DNA of 64,000 bases from JARBUG01 sp035628915 (GTDB lineage Bacteria; Bacillota; Sulfobacillia; Symbiobacteriales; Symbiobacteriaceae). The stretch is from positions 45,240 through 109,239 of the forward strand of contig DASPIW010000013.1 in assembly GCA_035628915.1 (NCBI GenBank). The letters run 5' to 3'. The notes below the pieces were generated by a model that made no database searches, was not told the DNA's origin, and was given only the letters and a program-made list of their open reading frames with translations. Of this stretch, positions 16,163-23,520 are shown in pieces; the stretch's first letter is position 1, and each line of letters starts with the position of its first letter. A program made the position numbers and the translations under genes.

Positions 16163-16961
16163 TCAGTTCCTCCCTGCCGGGATGCGCACGGTAATGCGGC
16201 ATCCCGCTCCCGGCTCTGATTCCACTGCGAATGTGCCCCCGAGGGCGTGGGCCCGGTCCGCCATGCCGTCCCGCTCCGTCAGCCTGACCTGCACCCGGCT
16301 CGCCCGTGCGTACTTCACGGTATTGTGCAAGGCTTCCTGGGCGATGCGCAGGAGTACTGCCTCAGCCGGAGGCGATAGCCGCGAGATCTCGCCGTCGGTG
16401 ATCAGTTCGGCACTCAGTGCCGCCCGGCGCTCCCTGCATGGCCCGCAGGTGCATGATGATCCCCAGGAACCCTTGAGCCAGTGTATCGTGAATCTCGCGG
16501 GCCATCCGGTTGCGCTCCTCCGCAATGGACAGGTCCCGCAGATGCCGTTCCGCCTCCAGTAGCCGGGCGTTCTCCAGGGCTGCCGCCACCTGCCCGGCAA
16601 TCGTCCGCACCGTGAACAGGTCGTCTGCGTCGAAAGCGCCGGGGCGCAGGCTCTGGACCACCAGGGCGCCGACCGCCCGGTCGCCGAGGCGCATCGGTAC
16701 GGCCAATTCGGCCTCCACCGACAATCCCGGAGCCAGCGGTGCGCCGCCGGGCCCGCTCAGAGGGAAGACTCGCCCCAGGGGCACCTCCTCCTGGTTCCGC
16801 GCCGCACAGGCCGCCATGATCAGATGGTCCCCTTGTCGCCGCAGTACGGCAACCACATCGTACCCGAACGTGCCGCGCATGACCCGCACGACAAAGTGCA
16901 GCAGCGGTTCGGGTTCCAGTACGGCAGCGATTTGCTGCCCAAGATTACCTGCCAGTGCCAT
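16163..16961 (-). pseudogene. GAF-domain sensor histidine kinase, degraded
   Basis: The first frame (16362-16961) encodes a GAF domain (residues about 10-145) and a HisKA_3 segment with EERNRMAREIHDTLAQGFLG, carrying the phospho-acceptor His. It then loses sense and stops. The next frame resumes with SPPAEAVLLRIAQEALHNTV (N-box region) and ends ALGGTFAVESEPGAGCRITV before the stop at 16163. Between the N-box region and DGMADRAHALGG the usual G1 box (DDG-x-GF) is missing, so about 25-30 residues appear deleted as well as a frameshift near 16440. No ribosome site precedes 16961, so the N-terminus may be lost too. A functional kinase is unlikely. Confidence 0.8.
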
Positions 16962-16969
16962 GCCGAAGC

Positions 16970-16998
16970 AAAAGCGGGAAGGGCTAAACCCTTCCCGC
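16970..16998 (-). terminator. terminator of the SASP gene
   Basis: A 10-bp perfect stem (GCGGGAAGGG / CCCTTCCCGC) with a 5-base loop, followed on the minus strand by TTTTGCTTC, 11 bases beyond the stop at 17010. Confidence 0.88.
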
Positions 16999-17009
16999 CT
17001 TACCTGCCG

Positions 17010-17222
17010 CTATACCCGGGTGCCGCCGCCCAGCTGAGACTCAGCCAGGGCGATCATCTTCTTAACCATGTAGCCGCCGACAGAGCCGTTGACCCGAGAA
17101 GGCAGGTCACCCTTGTACTGCTGGTTGTAGTTGGGGATGCCCAACTCGCTGGCCGTCTCGTTCTTCAGCTGCTCCAGGGCGCTGCGGGAGTTGTTGACCA
17201 GAATCTCGTTGTTGTTAGGCAT
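17010..17222 (-). CDS. alpha/beta-type small acid-soluble spore protein
   Basis: A 70-residue DNA-coating protein of dormant spores. It has the characteristic ETASELGI segment, whose Glu-Ser/Ile site is cut by the germination protease, and GSVGGYMVKKMIALAESQL, matching the conserved C-terminal helix. The Asn/Gln-rich N-terminus is also typical. AGGAGGTGAC precedes the ATG. The gene is monocistronic with its own terminator and is the clearest evidence that the organism forms endospores. Confidence 0.96.
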   Translation of the reverse strand: MPNNNEILVNNSRSALEQLKNETASELGIPNYNQQYKGDLPSRVNGSVGGYMVKKMIALAESQLGGGTRV

Positions 17223-17244
17223 GTGTGTGTTGTCACCTCCTGAC

Positions 17245-17254
17245 GGTATTATGT
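17245..17254 (-). promoter_or_regulatory. possible forespore-type -10 region of the SASP gene
   Basis: The minus strand reads ACATAATACC, containing CATAATA, which fits the -10 consensus of sigma-G/sigma-F promoters. It ends about 22 bases before the SASP start codon. A clear -35 was not found. The same decamer occurs before the small peptide gene at 30130-30246. Confidence 0.5.
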
Positions 17255-17287
17255 TGCCGCGGAGGTCATTTCGTTATGTTGGCCATT

Positions 17288-18106
17288 TTATGGTTTTCGC
17301 TCATCAAGGCTGCACACGCCCACCTGCAGCGCGTGGAACGAGCAAAACACGGCCAGCTTGGCCGCGAAGACTTCGAGATGGGCAAAATCGTCCGGCGTGA
17401 ACGCGTCGGATTGTTCCGCATCGAGGCAAAGAACGCCAAATACCGCCTGCCCGGCGCGAACCGGCACGCAGGCGATGGAGCGATAGTCCCGGTTTCCCCT
17501 GGTGGAGTGAAAGTAGACTGGATCGGTGGTCACGTCGCGACAGTAGTAGTCCTCGCCGGTAAGAAAGGCCCGACCCGCGCAGGAGCGTTCAACAGCCAGA
17601 CGTGGCCGCTGCAGCCCCTGATACCCTTCCCCGACTACGAGGTCCAAATACTGCTCCGAATCATCGAGAATGAAAAAACCGCACCGGCACCGGCCCAGCG
17701 GGTGGACCACCCGCGTCACCCCTGACACAAGTGTCTGCAGCGCCTTGAGAATCTTGGGCTCCCATTCGCCGGCGTCGTGCATCATCAAGTAGGCCAGGTC
17801 GCCATCCAACATGCGTGAAAGCGTCAGCACGCTGCCCTGCAAATTATAGGCATGCCGCAGGGCGTTAACGTCCCGTTTTGGCTCCTGCCGCATGGGAACG
17901 GCTCCCGGCGAGGGGGACTGCTCCTGTACGGGTCTGGGACTGGCAGTCTGCCATTTGCCGATGATCCAGTTGCCATACCCGAACAAGAACCCCTCCGGTG
18001 ACCGGAGAATCTTCCACAGCAGGGCACCGACGAAGGCCGCCCCCACCAGGGCGGCGACACTTGCCAGCCATGGGGCGTTCCGAATCAGATCGAATAGATC
18101 CGCCAT
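17288..18106 (-). CDS. membrane-anchored GAF-domain protein
   Basis: A 272-residue protein starting MADLFDLIRNAPWLASVAAL. The ATG at 18106 is chosen for GAGGTG seven bases upstream. One transmembrane helix (about 11-32) is followed by a Pro-rich linker and a helical stretch, then a GAF domain at about 130-265 (SGVTRVVHPLGRCRCGFFIL ... YRSIACVPVRAGQAVFGVLC). No catalytic domain follows, so it may sense a ligand and pass the signal to an unlinked partner. It lies between the SASP and panD genes with no shared operon evident. Confidence 0.85.
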   Translation of the reverse strand: MADLFDLIRNAPWLASVAALVGAAFVGALLWKILRSPEGFLFGYGNWIIGKWQTASPRPVQEQSPSPGAVPMRQEPKRDVNALRHAYNLQGSVLTLSRMLDGDLAYLMMHDAGEWEPKILKALQTLVSGVTRVVHPLGRCRCGFFILDDSEQYLDLVVGEGYQGLQRPRLAVERSCAGRAFLTGEDYYCRDVTTDPVYFHSTRGNRDYRSIACVPVRAGQAVFGVLCLDAEQSDAFTPDDFAHLEVFAAKLAVFCSFHALQVGVCSLDERKP

Positions 18107-18205
18107 GCTTCGCACCTCGTCTGCCACTGCAATTGATTCCCACTTCCATCCTAACACGCCCAGTAATTTACAGTCAATTCTAACGGAAAGGTTTCCCCTC
18201 AATGC

Positions 18206-18239
18206 AAAAAGCGAGCGGCCCTTTGTCAGGTCCGCTCGC
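18206..18239 (-). terminator. terminator of panD
   Basis: GCGAGCGG pairs with CCGCTCGC around an imperfect extension, directly after the panD stop; on the minus strand the stem is followed by TTTTTGC. Confidence 0.85.
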
Positions 18240-18245
18240 TGTACT

Positions 18246-18614
18246 TTACTTCTTCGCCCCGGCAGGTTGAATGATCCGATTGTCGGCATCAACCAAGACG
18301 ACGGTGGGCTTGTAGCCGGCCAGTTCTTCCTCCGCCACCTGCGCGTAGGTGATGATGATGACCAGGTCACCGGGATGGGCCAACCGCGCGGCGCCGCCGT
18401 TCAGGCAGATGACCCCGGAACCGGCCGGGCCGGCGATGGTGTAAGTCTCGAACCGGGCGCCGGTAGTCACGTTGACGACGGACACCTGCTCGTACTCGAG
18501 CATGTCGGCCGCCTTCAGCAGGTCGCTGTCGATCGTGATGCTGCCGACGTAATTCAGGTTCGCTTCGGTCACAGTGGCGCGGTGAATCTTTGACTTAAAC
18601 ATGGTCCGCATCAT
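18246..18614 (-). CDS. panD: aspartate 1-decarboxylase
   Basis: A 122-residue pyruvoyl enzyme that makes beta-alanine from aspartate for pantothenate and CoA. The self-cleavage site is Gly24-Ser25 (YVGSITID), giving the pyruvoyl group on the larger chain. GVICLNGGAARLAHPGDLVI is the conserved core with the active-site region. The ATG at 18614 (or the adjacent one at 18611) sits 8 bases after GGAGGG. No panB or panC gene is nearby, so the pathway is dispersed. Confidence 0.96.
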   Translation of the reverse strand: MMRTMFKSKIHRATVTEANLNYVGSITIDSDLLKAADMLEYEQVSVVNVTTGARFETYTIAGPAGSGVICLNGGAARLAHPGDLVIIITYAQVAEEELAGYKPTVVLVDADNRIIQPAGAKK

Positions 18615-18715
18615 CGGGCGGGCCCTCCTGTCGCTATGAGGTCCAGGCCGCACTTCTGCGCGGTCCCGGCCAAACTCTAGCCTAAACGGAAGAAGGGTTT
18701 TTGGTCAAGCCCCGA

Positions 18716-19654
18716 TTACAGGATTCGCTGTAGAACAGAATCTGCGATGTTGGCGCCGGTCAGGAGCACCATCACTCGGCCGAGTCCTGTCGCCCCGTGT
18801 TTTAGCAGCGCCGCAGCGCCGGCGGCCCCGGCAGGTTCCGAAACGATGCGCTCCTCATGCAGCAGGAAGCGCATGGCAGCCAGCAGCTCGTCATCAGTAA
18901 CAGGGAGCAGGCGGTCGACATACCGGGTGGTCATCGCCAGGGTATGCTCACCGGGTTTGCGCGCGCCCAGTCCGTCGGCAATCGTATCGACCCGGTCGAG
19001 TTCGACGATGCGCCCGGCTTTGACCGAGCGGAGCATCGAGTCGGCGCCTGCGGGCTGGACGCCGATGACCCGGACTTCCGGACGGAGAGCTTTGATCGCC
19101 CCGGCCACGCCTGAAATCAGCCCGCCGCCGCCAATGCCGGTCAGCACCGTGTCAAACTCGTACCCCGCCAGTTCCAGGGCGATGGTGCCCTGTCCGGCGA
19201 TGACAAACGGGTCGTCATACGCGTGCACCAGCGCCAGCCCGTCTTCGCGCCCAATGCGCAGGCAGTTCTCAAAGGCGGCCTGATAGTCCCGGCCGTGCTC
19301 GATGACCCGGGCGCCTTCCGCCTCGATCAGGGCCTTCTTTTGCGGGTTGGCGCCGTCAGGCACGCAGATAACGGCGGGGCGCCCGAAGAGCCGGGCCGCC
19401 CGCGCCACCGCGAGCCCGTGGTTCCCGGCGCTGGCTGTCACGACTCCCCCGGTCATCCCGGCGTCCACCAGGGACTGCAGCTTGACGAGTGCGCCCCGGA
19501 TTTTGAAAGTCCGTATCGGCGTAAAGCACTCCAACTTGAAAGAGACGGGCGTGCCAAGGCGGGCGCTCATCCTGGACGCCGAGATGACCGGGGTCGGTGG
19601 GAAAAAGCGTCGTACGACAGTCTCTGCCTGCCGAAACTGTTCTAGCTCAATCAA
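18716..19654 (-). CDS. threonine dehydratase, catabolic type (PLP-dependent)
   Basis: A 312-residue fold-type II PLP enzyme, probably threonine ammonia-lyase; serine racemase or dehydratase activity is possible. The PLP lysine is in RTFKIRGALVKLQS (Lys51 from the chosen start), SAGNHGLAVA is the substrate-binding loop, and GIGGGGLISG binds the PLP phosphate. There is no C-terminal ACT domain, so it resembles the short catabolic or racemase-like forms. I prefer a TTG start at 19654, because AGGAG lies 9 bases upstream; the ATG at 19678 has no ribosome site and adjoins the inverted-repeat element. Confidence 0.9.
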   Translation of the reverse strand: MIELEQFRQAETVVRRFFPPTPVISASRMSARLGTPVSFKLECFTPIRTFKIRGALVKLQSLVDAGMTGGVVTASAGNHGLAVARAARLFGRPAVICVPDGANPQKKALIEAEGARVIEHGRDYQAAFENCLRIGREDGLALVHAYDDPFVIAGQGTIALELAGYEFDTVLTGIGGGGLISGVAGAIKALRPEVRVIGVQPAGADSMLRSVKAGRIVELDRVDTIADGLGARKPGEHTLAMTTRYVDRLLPVTDDELLAAMRFLLHEERIVSEPAGAAGAAALLKHGATGLGRVMVLLTGANIADSVLQRIL

Positions 19655-19684
19655 TATGATCGTCTCCTGGAAATACATATTTCT

Positions 19685-19764
19685 ACACAGATTTAATGAT
19701 TACACAGATTTTATAATGGACGGTTCTTCATCTGTGTAATCCGATGATCCGTCCAATCTGTGTA
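19685..19764. repeat. ACACAGATT-type inverted repeat element
   Basis: The word TACACAGATTTT (19701-19712) followed by TGGACGG (19717-19723) is mirrored by CCGTCCAATCTGTGTA (19749-19764). Extra copies of ACACAGATT (19685-19693) and of TCTGTGTAAT (19731-19740) sit around it. The element fills the gap between asparaginase and threonine dehydratase genes. Confidence 0.8.
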
Positions 19765-19780
19765 AATTGTCCGGAGTCAC

Positions 19781-20827
19781 CTACACTTCTTGCAGACTAA
19801 AAGCAGCACGAATCTCGCCAACCAGACGGCCGGCGTAATTCTTCACCGGGAATACACCGTACCGTGCCAGGGCGGTCAGGTCGGCTTCCGTCAGCAGCCC
19901 CAGCTGCCGCATGGCTTCCACCGTGACCTGGTGGCGGGCGTTGTTGTTCCCGTCTTCAATTTTGACGGCAATGCCCACGCCGCCCTTGGCCCCCGCAGCC
20001 TTGAGTTCATCGGACAGGGCGTGCGGCAATATGCCGACGCAGTATACGCCTTCGGCCCCGCTCTTTGCCACAAAGCGGCCGCCGGGCAGGGTTATCAGCT
20101 CCGTGCAGATGCGCTTCCTTCCGGCCACCAGGTAGGGGTGCTCCAGCATCGCATCCCGGAACCGGCGCCCGGCCTCATCCTTGCCTGCCGGCATGAATGA
20201 CGGGTCCGCCAGGCGGGCGAAAGCGTAGGCCATGTTCCGGATGGGCAGGCCAAACACCGGCACGCCGCACCCATCGACGCCCAGGGTGATATCGCCGGCC
20301 GAAACGCCCGTCACGTCCGCCACGTTGGCGAGAATCAGCTTCTGCAGGTCCGAGCCGGGGTCCATATAGTTGTCCAGGGGCAGGCCTAGATGGCGCGCCA
20401 TGGCCAGCATACCGGCATGCTTACCAGAGCAATTATTATGAATATAGCCAGGCTCCTGGCCGGCGGCTTCCAGCGCCGCAGCCGCGCCCCGGTCGAACGG
20501 GGCATGGCTGCCGCACTGCAGCCACTCGGTGGTCAGGCCCGCCTTCTGCAGCGCGTCCAGCACCGTCCGGGTATGGACCTCCTCGCCGTTATGGGAGGCG
20601 GCGAAAATCGCAAGGTGCTTCGACTCCAGCCCCAGGGCTTCCGCTGCACCCGTAAGGACCACGGGCATGGCCTGAATCGGCTTGGCTGAAGACCGCCAGA
20701 AGGTTACCTTCCCGGCGTCGCCGACCTGGAAAAGCAGCCTGCCCGTTGCGTCAACAACGGCGACATCGCCGCGGACGATGTTTTCAACCAGGGGGCCACG
20801 GGTTTGTTCTACGACAATCGCTGGCAT
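19781..20827 (-). CDS. asparaginase II family protein
   Basis: A 348-residue enzyme of the Rhizobium-type asparaginase family (unrelated to AnsA/AnsB), hydrolysing asparagine to aspartate and ammonia. Conserved text includes FWRSSAKPIQAMPVVLTGAA near residue 43, FAASHNGEEVHT near 75 and NNCSGKHAGMLAMARHL near 131, holding the Ser-Lys and Cys residues noted for the family. A GVDGCGVPVFGLP segment follows. It starts 9 bases after the stop of the upstream C26 peptidase gene, so the two form an operon for amide or gamma-glutamyl compound use. Confidence 0.92.
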   Translation of the reverse strand: MPAIVVEQTRGPLVENIVRGDVAVVDATGRLLFQVGDAGKVTFWRSSAKPIQAMPVVLTGAAEALGLESKHLAIFAASHNGEEVHTRTVLDALQKAGLTTEWLQCGSHAPFDRGAAAALEAAGQEPGYIHNNCSGKHAGMLAMARHLGLPLDNYMDPGSDLQKLILANVADVTGVSAGDITLGVDGCGVPVFGLPIRNMAYAFARLADPSFMPAGKDEAGRRFRDAMLEHPYLVAGRKRICTELITLPGGRFVAKSGAEGVYCVGILPHALSDELKAAGAKGGVGIAVKIEDGNNNARHQVTVEAMRQLGLLTEADLTALARYGVFPVKNYAGRLVGEIRAAFSLQEV

Positions 20828-20836
20828 CTGAATGCA

Positions 20837-21559
20837 TTACCTCCCGCCGGCAGCCGCCACAAACGCCGAGAACAGCTTGCCGAAGTTATAATCTTTGCCG
20901 ACAAAGTTTTCGGGATGCCACTGGACAGAGAGGCAGAACCGGGCGCCTACCTTCTCCATTGCCTCGTTAATGCCGTCAGGAGCCACTGCAGACTCTACCC
21001 AGCCGGGCGGTACTTGCCTGACGGCCTGATGGTGCCGGGAGTTGACCTTGAAATCCGTCCCGAAGAGTTCGGCCAGTCTGGTACCCGGCGTGGCCTTCAC
21101 TGTATGAGTAGGATACCATTTCGGGGTCGTCAGTTCTTCGCCATAACGGTGCCTGATGGACCCTGGGCACTGGGACGGGACATCCTGCCACAGGGTGCCG
21201 CCGCAGGCCACTGCCAGCAGCTGGTGCCCCCGGCAGATGCCCAGGACCGGCTTGTCGCGTTCCAGGGTCTGCTTGGCAAGCAGCAGTTCCATCGTGTCCC
21301 GCTCCGGGGTGATATCGCCAATATGCTGATGGGGCTCCTCACCAAACAGCAACGGGTCGATATCGTGCCCCCCCGAGAAGAGTACGCCATCCACCCGGTC
21401 CAATATCTCCGCGGTATCTTCTTCGGTAGAGACGAAGGGCAACAGCACGGGAATGCCCCCAGCTGCCAGTATGGCTCGAAAATAATCACCCGTATTGTAC
21501 AGACCATCACGCTTCAGCTTCTGCATCGAATCAGCCGTAATACCAATCAGCGGTTTCAT
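20837..21559 (-). CDS. class I glutamine amidotransferase-like gamma-glutamyl hydrolase (peptidase C26)
   Basis: A 240-residue protein of the PuuD/gamma-glutamyl-GABA hydrolase family, starting MKPLIGITADSMQKL. The nucleophile Cys lies in PVLGICRGHQLLAVACGG and the catalytic His-x-Glu in SVQWHPENF. GVLFSGGHDIDPLLFGE is the family's substrate-side loop. The ATG at 21559 has AAGGGGGCG upstream; longer readings do not fit the family. Paired with the asparaginase II gene. Confidence 0.92.
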   Translation of the reverse strand: MKPLIGITADSMQKLKRDGLYNTGDYFRAILAAGGIPVLLPFVSTEEDTAEILDRVDGVLFSGGHDIDPLLFGEEPHQHIGDITPERDTMELLLAKQTLERDKPVLGICRGHQLLAVACGGTLWQDVPSQCPGSIRHRYGEELTTPKWYPTHTVKATPGTRLAELFGTDFKVNSRHHQAVRQVPPGWVESAVAPDGINEAMEKVGARFCLSVQWHPENFVGKDYNFGKLFSAFVAAAGGR

Positions 21560-21616
21560 TACCCGTGTCGCCCCCTTGACTACGTAAAATATGCTCCGCA
21601 TGAACCATATGACCGT

Positions 21617-21648
21617 GCAAAACCCGGGCACCAGGCCGGCACCCGGGT
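21617..21648 (-). terminator. terminator after mazF
   Basis: AACCCGGG and CCCGGGTT form the outer stem, with an inner CC/GG continuation after a 2x2 mismatch; the minus strand continues TTTTGC. It lies just past the mazF stop at 21659. Confidence 0.8.
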
Positions 21649-21658
21649 TGGGAACCCG

Positions 21659-22021
21659 TTACAGCTCTTTGAGACCCAGACTGATCAGCAAGGCGTCATC
21701 AACCAGCCTCATGATTTCGCCGCCCAGATGGGTCACCCGTTCACGAAGCCGCCGCTTGTCAATGGTACGAATTTGTTCCAGCAGAATGACTGAATCCCGT
21801 TCCAAGCCATAGGTCTCCCCGTTCAGTTCCACGTGAATGGGAAGCTTTGCTTTTTCAATCTGGCTGGTGATGGCAGAGACGATGACCGTGGGACTGTACT
21901 TGTTCCCGATGTCGTTCTGCAGGACCAGCACCGGTCGGACCCCGCCCTGTTCGGATCCGATCACCGGACTTAAGTCCGCGTAAAACACATCGCCCCGGCG
22001 GATGTTGAGGGGCCTACTCAT
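21659..22021 (-). CDS. ndoA: mRNA interferase EndoA/MazF
   Basis: A 120-residue toxin of the MazF/PemK family that cuts single-stranded mRNA at short sequence motifs. It carries RRGDVFYADLSPVIGSEQGG, RPVLVLQNDIGNKYSPTVIV and SAITSQ, very close to Bacillus EndoA. The start overlaps the antitoxin stop by 8 bases. As in other Firmicutes it follows alr, a conserved chromosomal position, so it is probably a core stress gene rather than a mobile addiction module. Confidence 0.96.
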   Translation of the reverse strand: MSRPLNIRRGDVFYADLSPVIGSEQGGVRPVLVLQNDIGNKYSPTVIVSAITSQIEKAKLPIHVELNGETYGLERDSVILLEQIRTIDKRRLRERVTHLGGEIMRLVDDALLISLGLKEL

Positions 22022-22283
22022 CCCACCGGGACCTGCCCTGGGGAGCCTGGGCGGTCTCGAAGACCGGCCCTTCCTCAGCGAGGGTCAGGTTGATGCGCGC
22101 CATCTCCCGGTAGCCGCGCTTCATCTGCTCCCGCATGTCCCGTTTCTTCCTTTCCGCCACGTAAATGCGCACAGCTTCCCGTACCAGGGCGCTGCGGTTC
22201 CATCGCTCCATGGCAACGAGTCCATCCACTTCGCGGAGTAGGTTCGCGGGAACCGAGACGACGATGCGCTTTGAAGACGCCAT
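22014..22283 (-). CDS. ndoAI: EndoAI-type ribbon-helix-helix antitoxin
   Basis: An 89-residue antitoxin. The N-terminus (SKRIVVSVPANLLREVDGL) is a ribbon-helix-helix DNA-binding domain, followed by RSALVREAVRIYVAERKK; the C-terminal part would wrap the toxin. The ATG at 22283 follows GGGAGGTG at good spacing. It overlaps the ndoA start by 8 bases and lies downstream of alr, with an 89-base gap that may hold its own promoter. Confidence 0.93.
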   Translation of the reverse strand: MASSKRIVVSVPANLLREVDGLVAMERWNRSALVREAVRIYVAERKKRDMREQMKRGYREMARINLTLAEEGPVFETAQAPQGRSRWDE

Positions 22284-22372
22284 GGAGGCACCTCCCAGGA
22301 GTAGAAGGCTTCCCTTCATATTCTATACCCGCCGGACGGGAATGGTCAAAGAAACCGCTCCCTACAGTCTGC

Positions 22373-23515
22373 CTAACTTTGTAGGACTCCATCCTTGCGG
22401 TACAGCCGGGGGACCCGTTTGGAGATCGCGCAGAGTATTTCATAATTGATTGTGCCCAGTAGCCCGGCGACTTCGGAAGCGGTAATGCGCTCGCCCCCTT
22501 GTTCGCCGATGATGATCACTTCATCGCCGGGTTCGACGGTCAGGTCGTCGGGAATCCGGACCATCGTCTGGTCCATGCAGACCCGGCCAACGATTCGGCA
22601 GCGGCGGCCGCCAATCAGCACTTCGCCTTTGTTGCTCAGCCCGCGTGGATAGCCATCGGCATACCCGACGGGCATACTGGCGACTCGTTCAGCCCGCTCT
22701 GCCCGATAGGTGCATCCGTAGGAGATGGGCGCCCCTGCGGGCACCGCTTTGACCATACCGACGCGGGTGCGCCACGTCAGAGCCGGGCGCAGATCCGCCG
22801 GCCAGTTGACGACCGGGTCGGGCGGATGGCCGTACATGGCGATGCCGGCCCGTACCAGGTCATAGTGACTCTGCGGCCACAGCATGATGCCTGCGCTGTT
22901 GGCTGCGTGGATAACGGGCGGGTTGATGCCCTCGGCACGCAGGAGCGCCAGGACGCGCTCAAACTCGGCAATCTGCTCGGCCGCAAACGGGTTCTCCGGC
23001 TCGTCGGCCGTGGCCAGGTGAGTGAAGACCCCTTCCACTTCTATATGCGGAAACTGCTTCAGCTCACGCACGAAAGCGGAAACTTCATGGGGGCGAATGC
23101 CCACCCGCCCCATGCCCGTGTCGATTTTCAGATGAATGTAGGCCTTGCGAATCAGCCCCTTGCCCCGCTCTTCGAGGGCGTGGGCAAGGTCCAGGCTGAA
23201 TACCGCCGGACGGATTCCATGGAGCAGCACCATGCCCGTCTGCTCCTCAGGCACATAGCCGAACACCAGAGTAGGCGCCACCACGCCGTTGCGGCGCAGC
23301 TCCACGCCTTCTTCCACCGTGGCGACTCCCAGCCAGGTGGCGCCCGCCTCCAGAGCGGTGCGGGCTACCTGCAGAGCCCCGTGCCCGTAGCCGTCCGCTT
23401 TCACGACGGCCATCAACTGCGAGTTCGGAGCCTGGCGGCGCAGCTCGGCCACGTTGTGTTTGATGGCGTCCAGGTCAATTTCGACCCATGTCGGACGCAG
23501 CCGAGCAAACTCCAT
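22373..23515 (-). CDS. alr: alanine racemase
   Basis: A 380-residue PLP enzyme that makes D-alanine for peptidoglycan. The PLP lysine is Lys39 in MAVVKADGYGHGA. The catalytic tyrosine lies in GAPISYGCTYRAERAERVA, and HLKIDTGMGRVGI is a conserved barrel segment. The ATG at 23515 follows GGGGGT by 8 bases and lies 5 bases after the nnr stop, so the genes are co-transcribed. Confidence 0.96.
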   Translation of the reverse strand: MEFARLRPTWVEIDLDAIKHNVAELRRQAPNSQLMAVVKADGYGHGALQVARTALEAGATWLGVATVEEGVELRRNGVVAPTLVFGYVPEEQTGMVLLHGIRPAVFSLDLAHALEERGKGLIRKAYIHLKIDTGMGRVGIRPHEVSAFVRELKQFPHIEVEGVFTHLATADEPENPFAAEQIAEFERVLALLRAEGINPPVIHAANSAGIMLWPQSHYDLVRAGIAMYGHPPDPVVNWPADLRPALTWRTRVGMVKAVPAGAPISYGCTYRAERAERVASMPVGYADGYPRGLSNKGEVLIGGRRCRIVGRVCMDQTMVRIPDDLTVEPGDEVIIIGEQGGERITASEVAGLLGTINYEILCAISKRVPRLYRKDGVLQS

Positions 23516-23520
23516 GCTGA

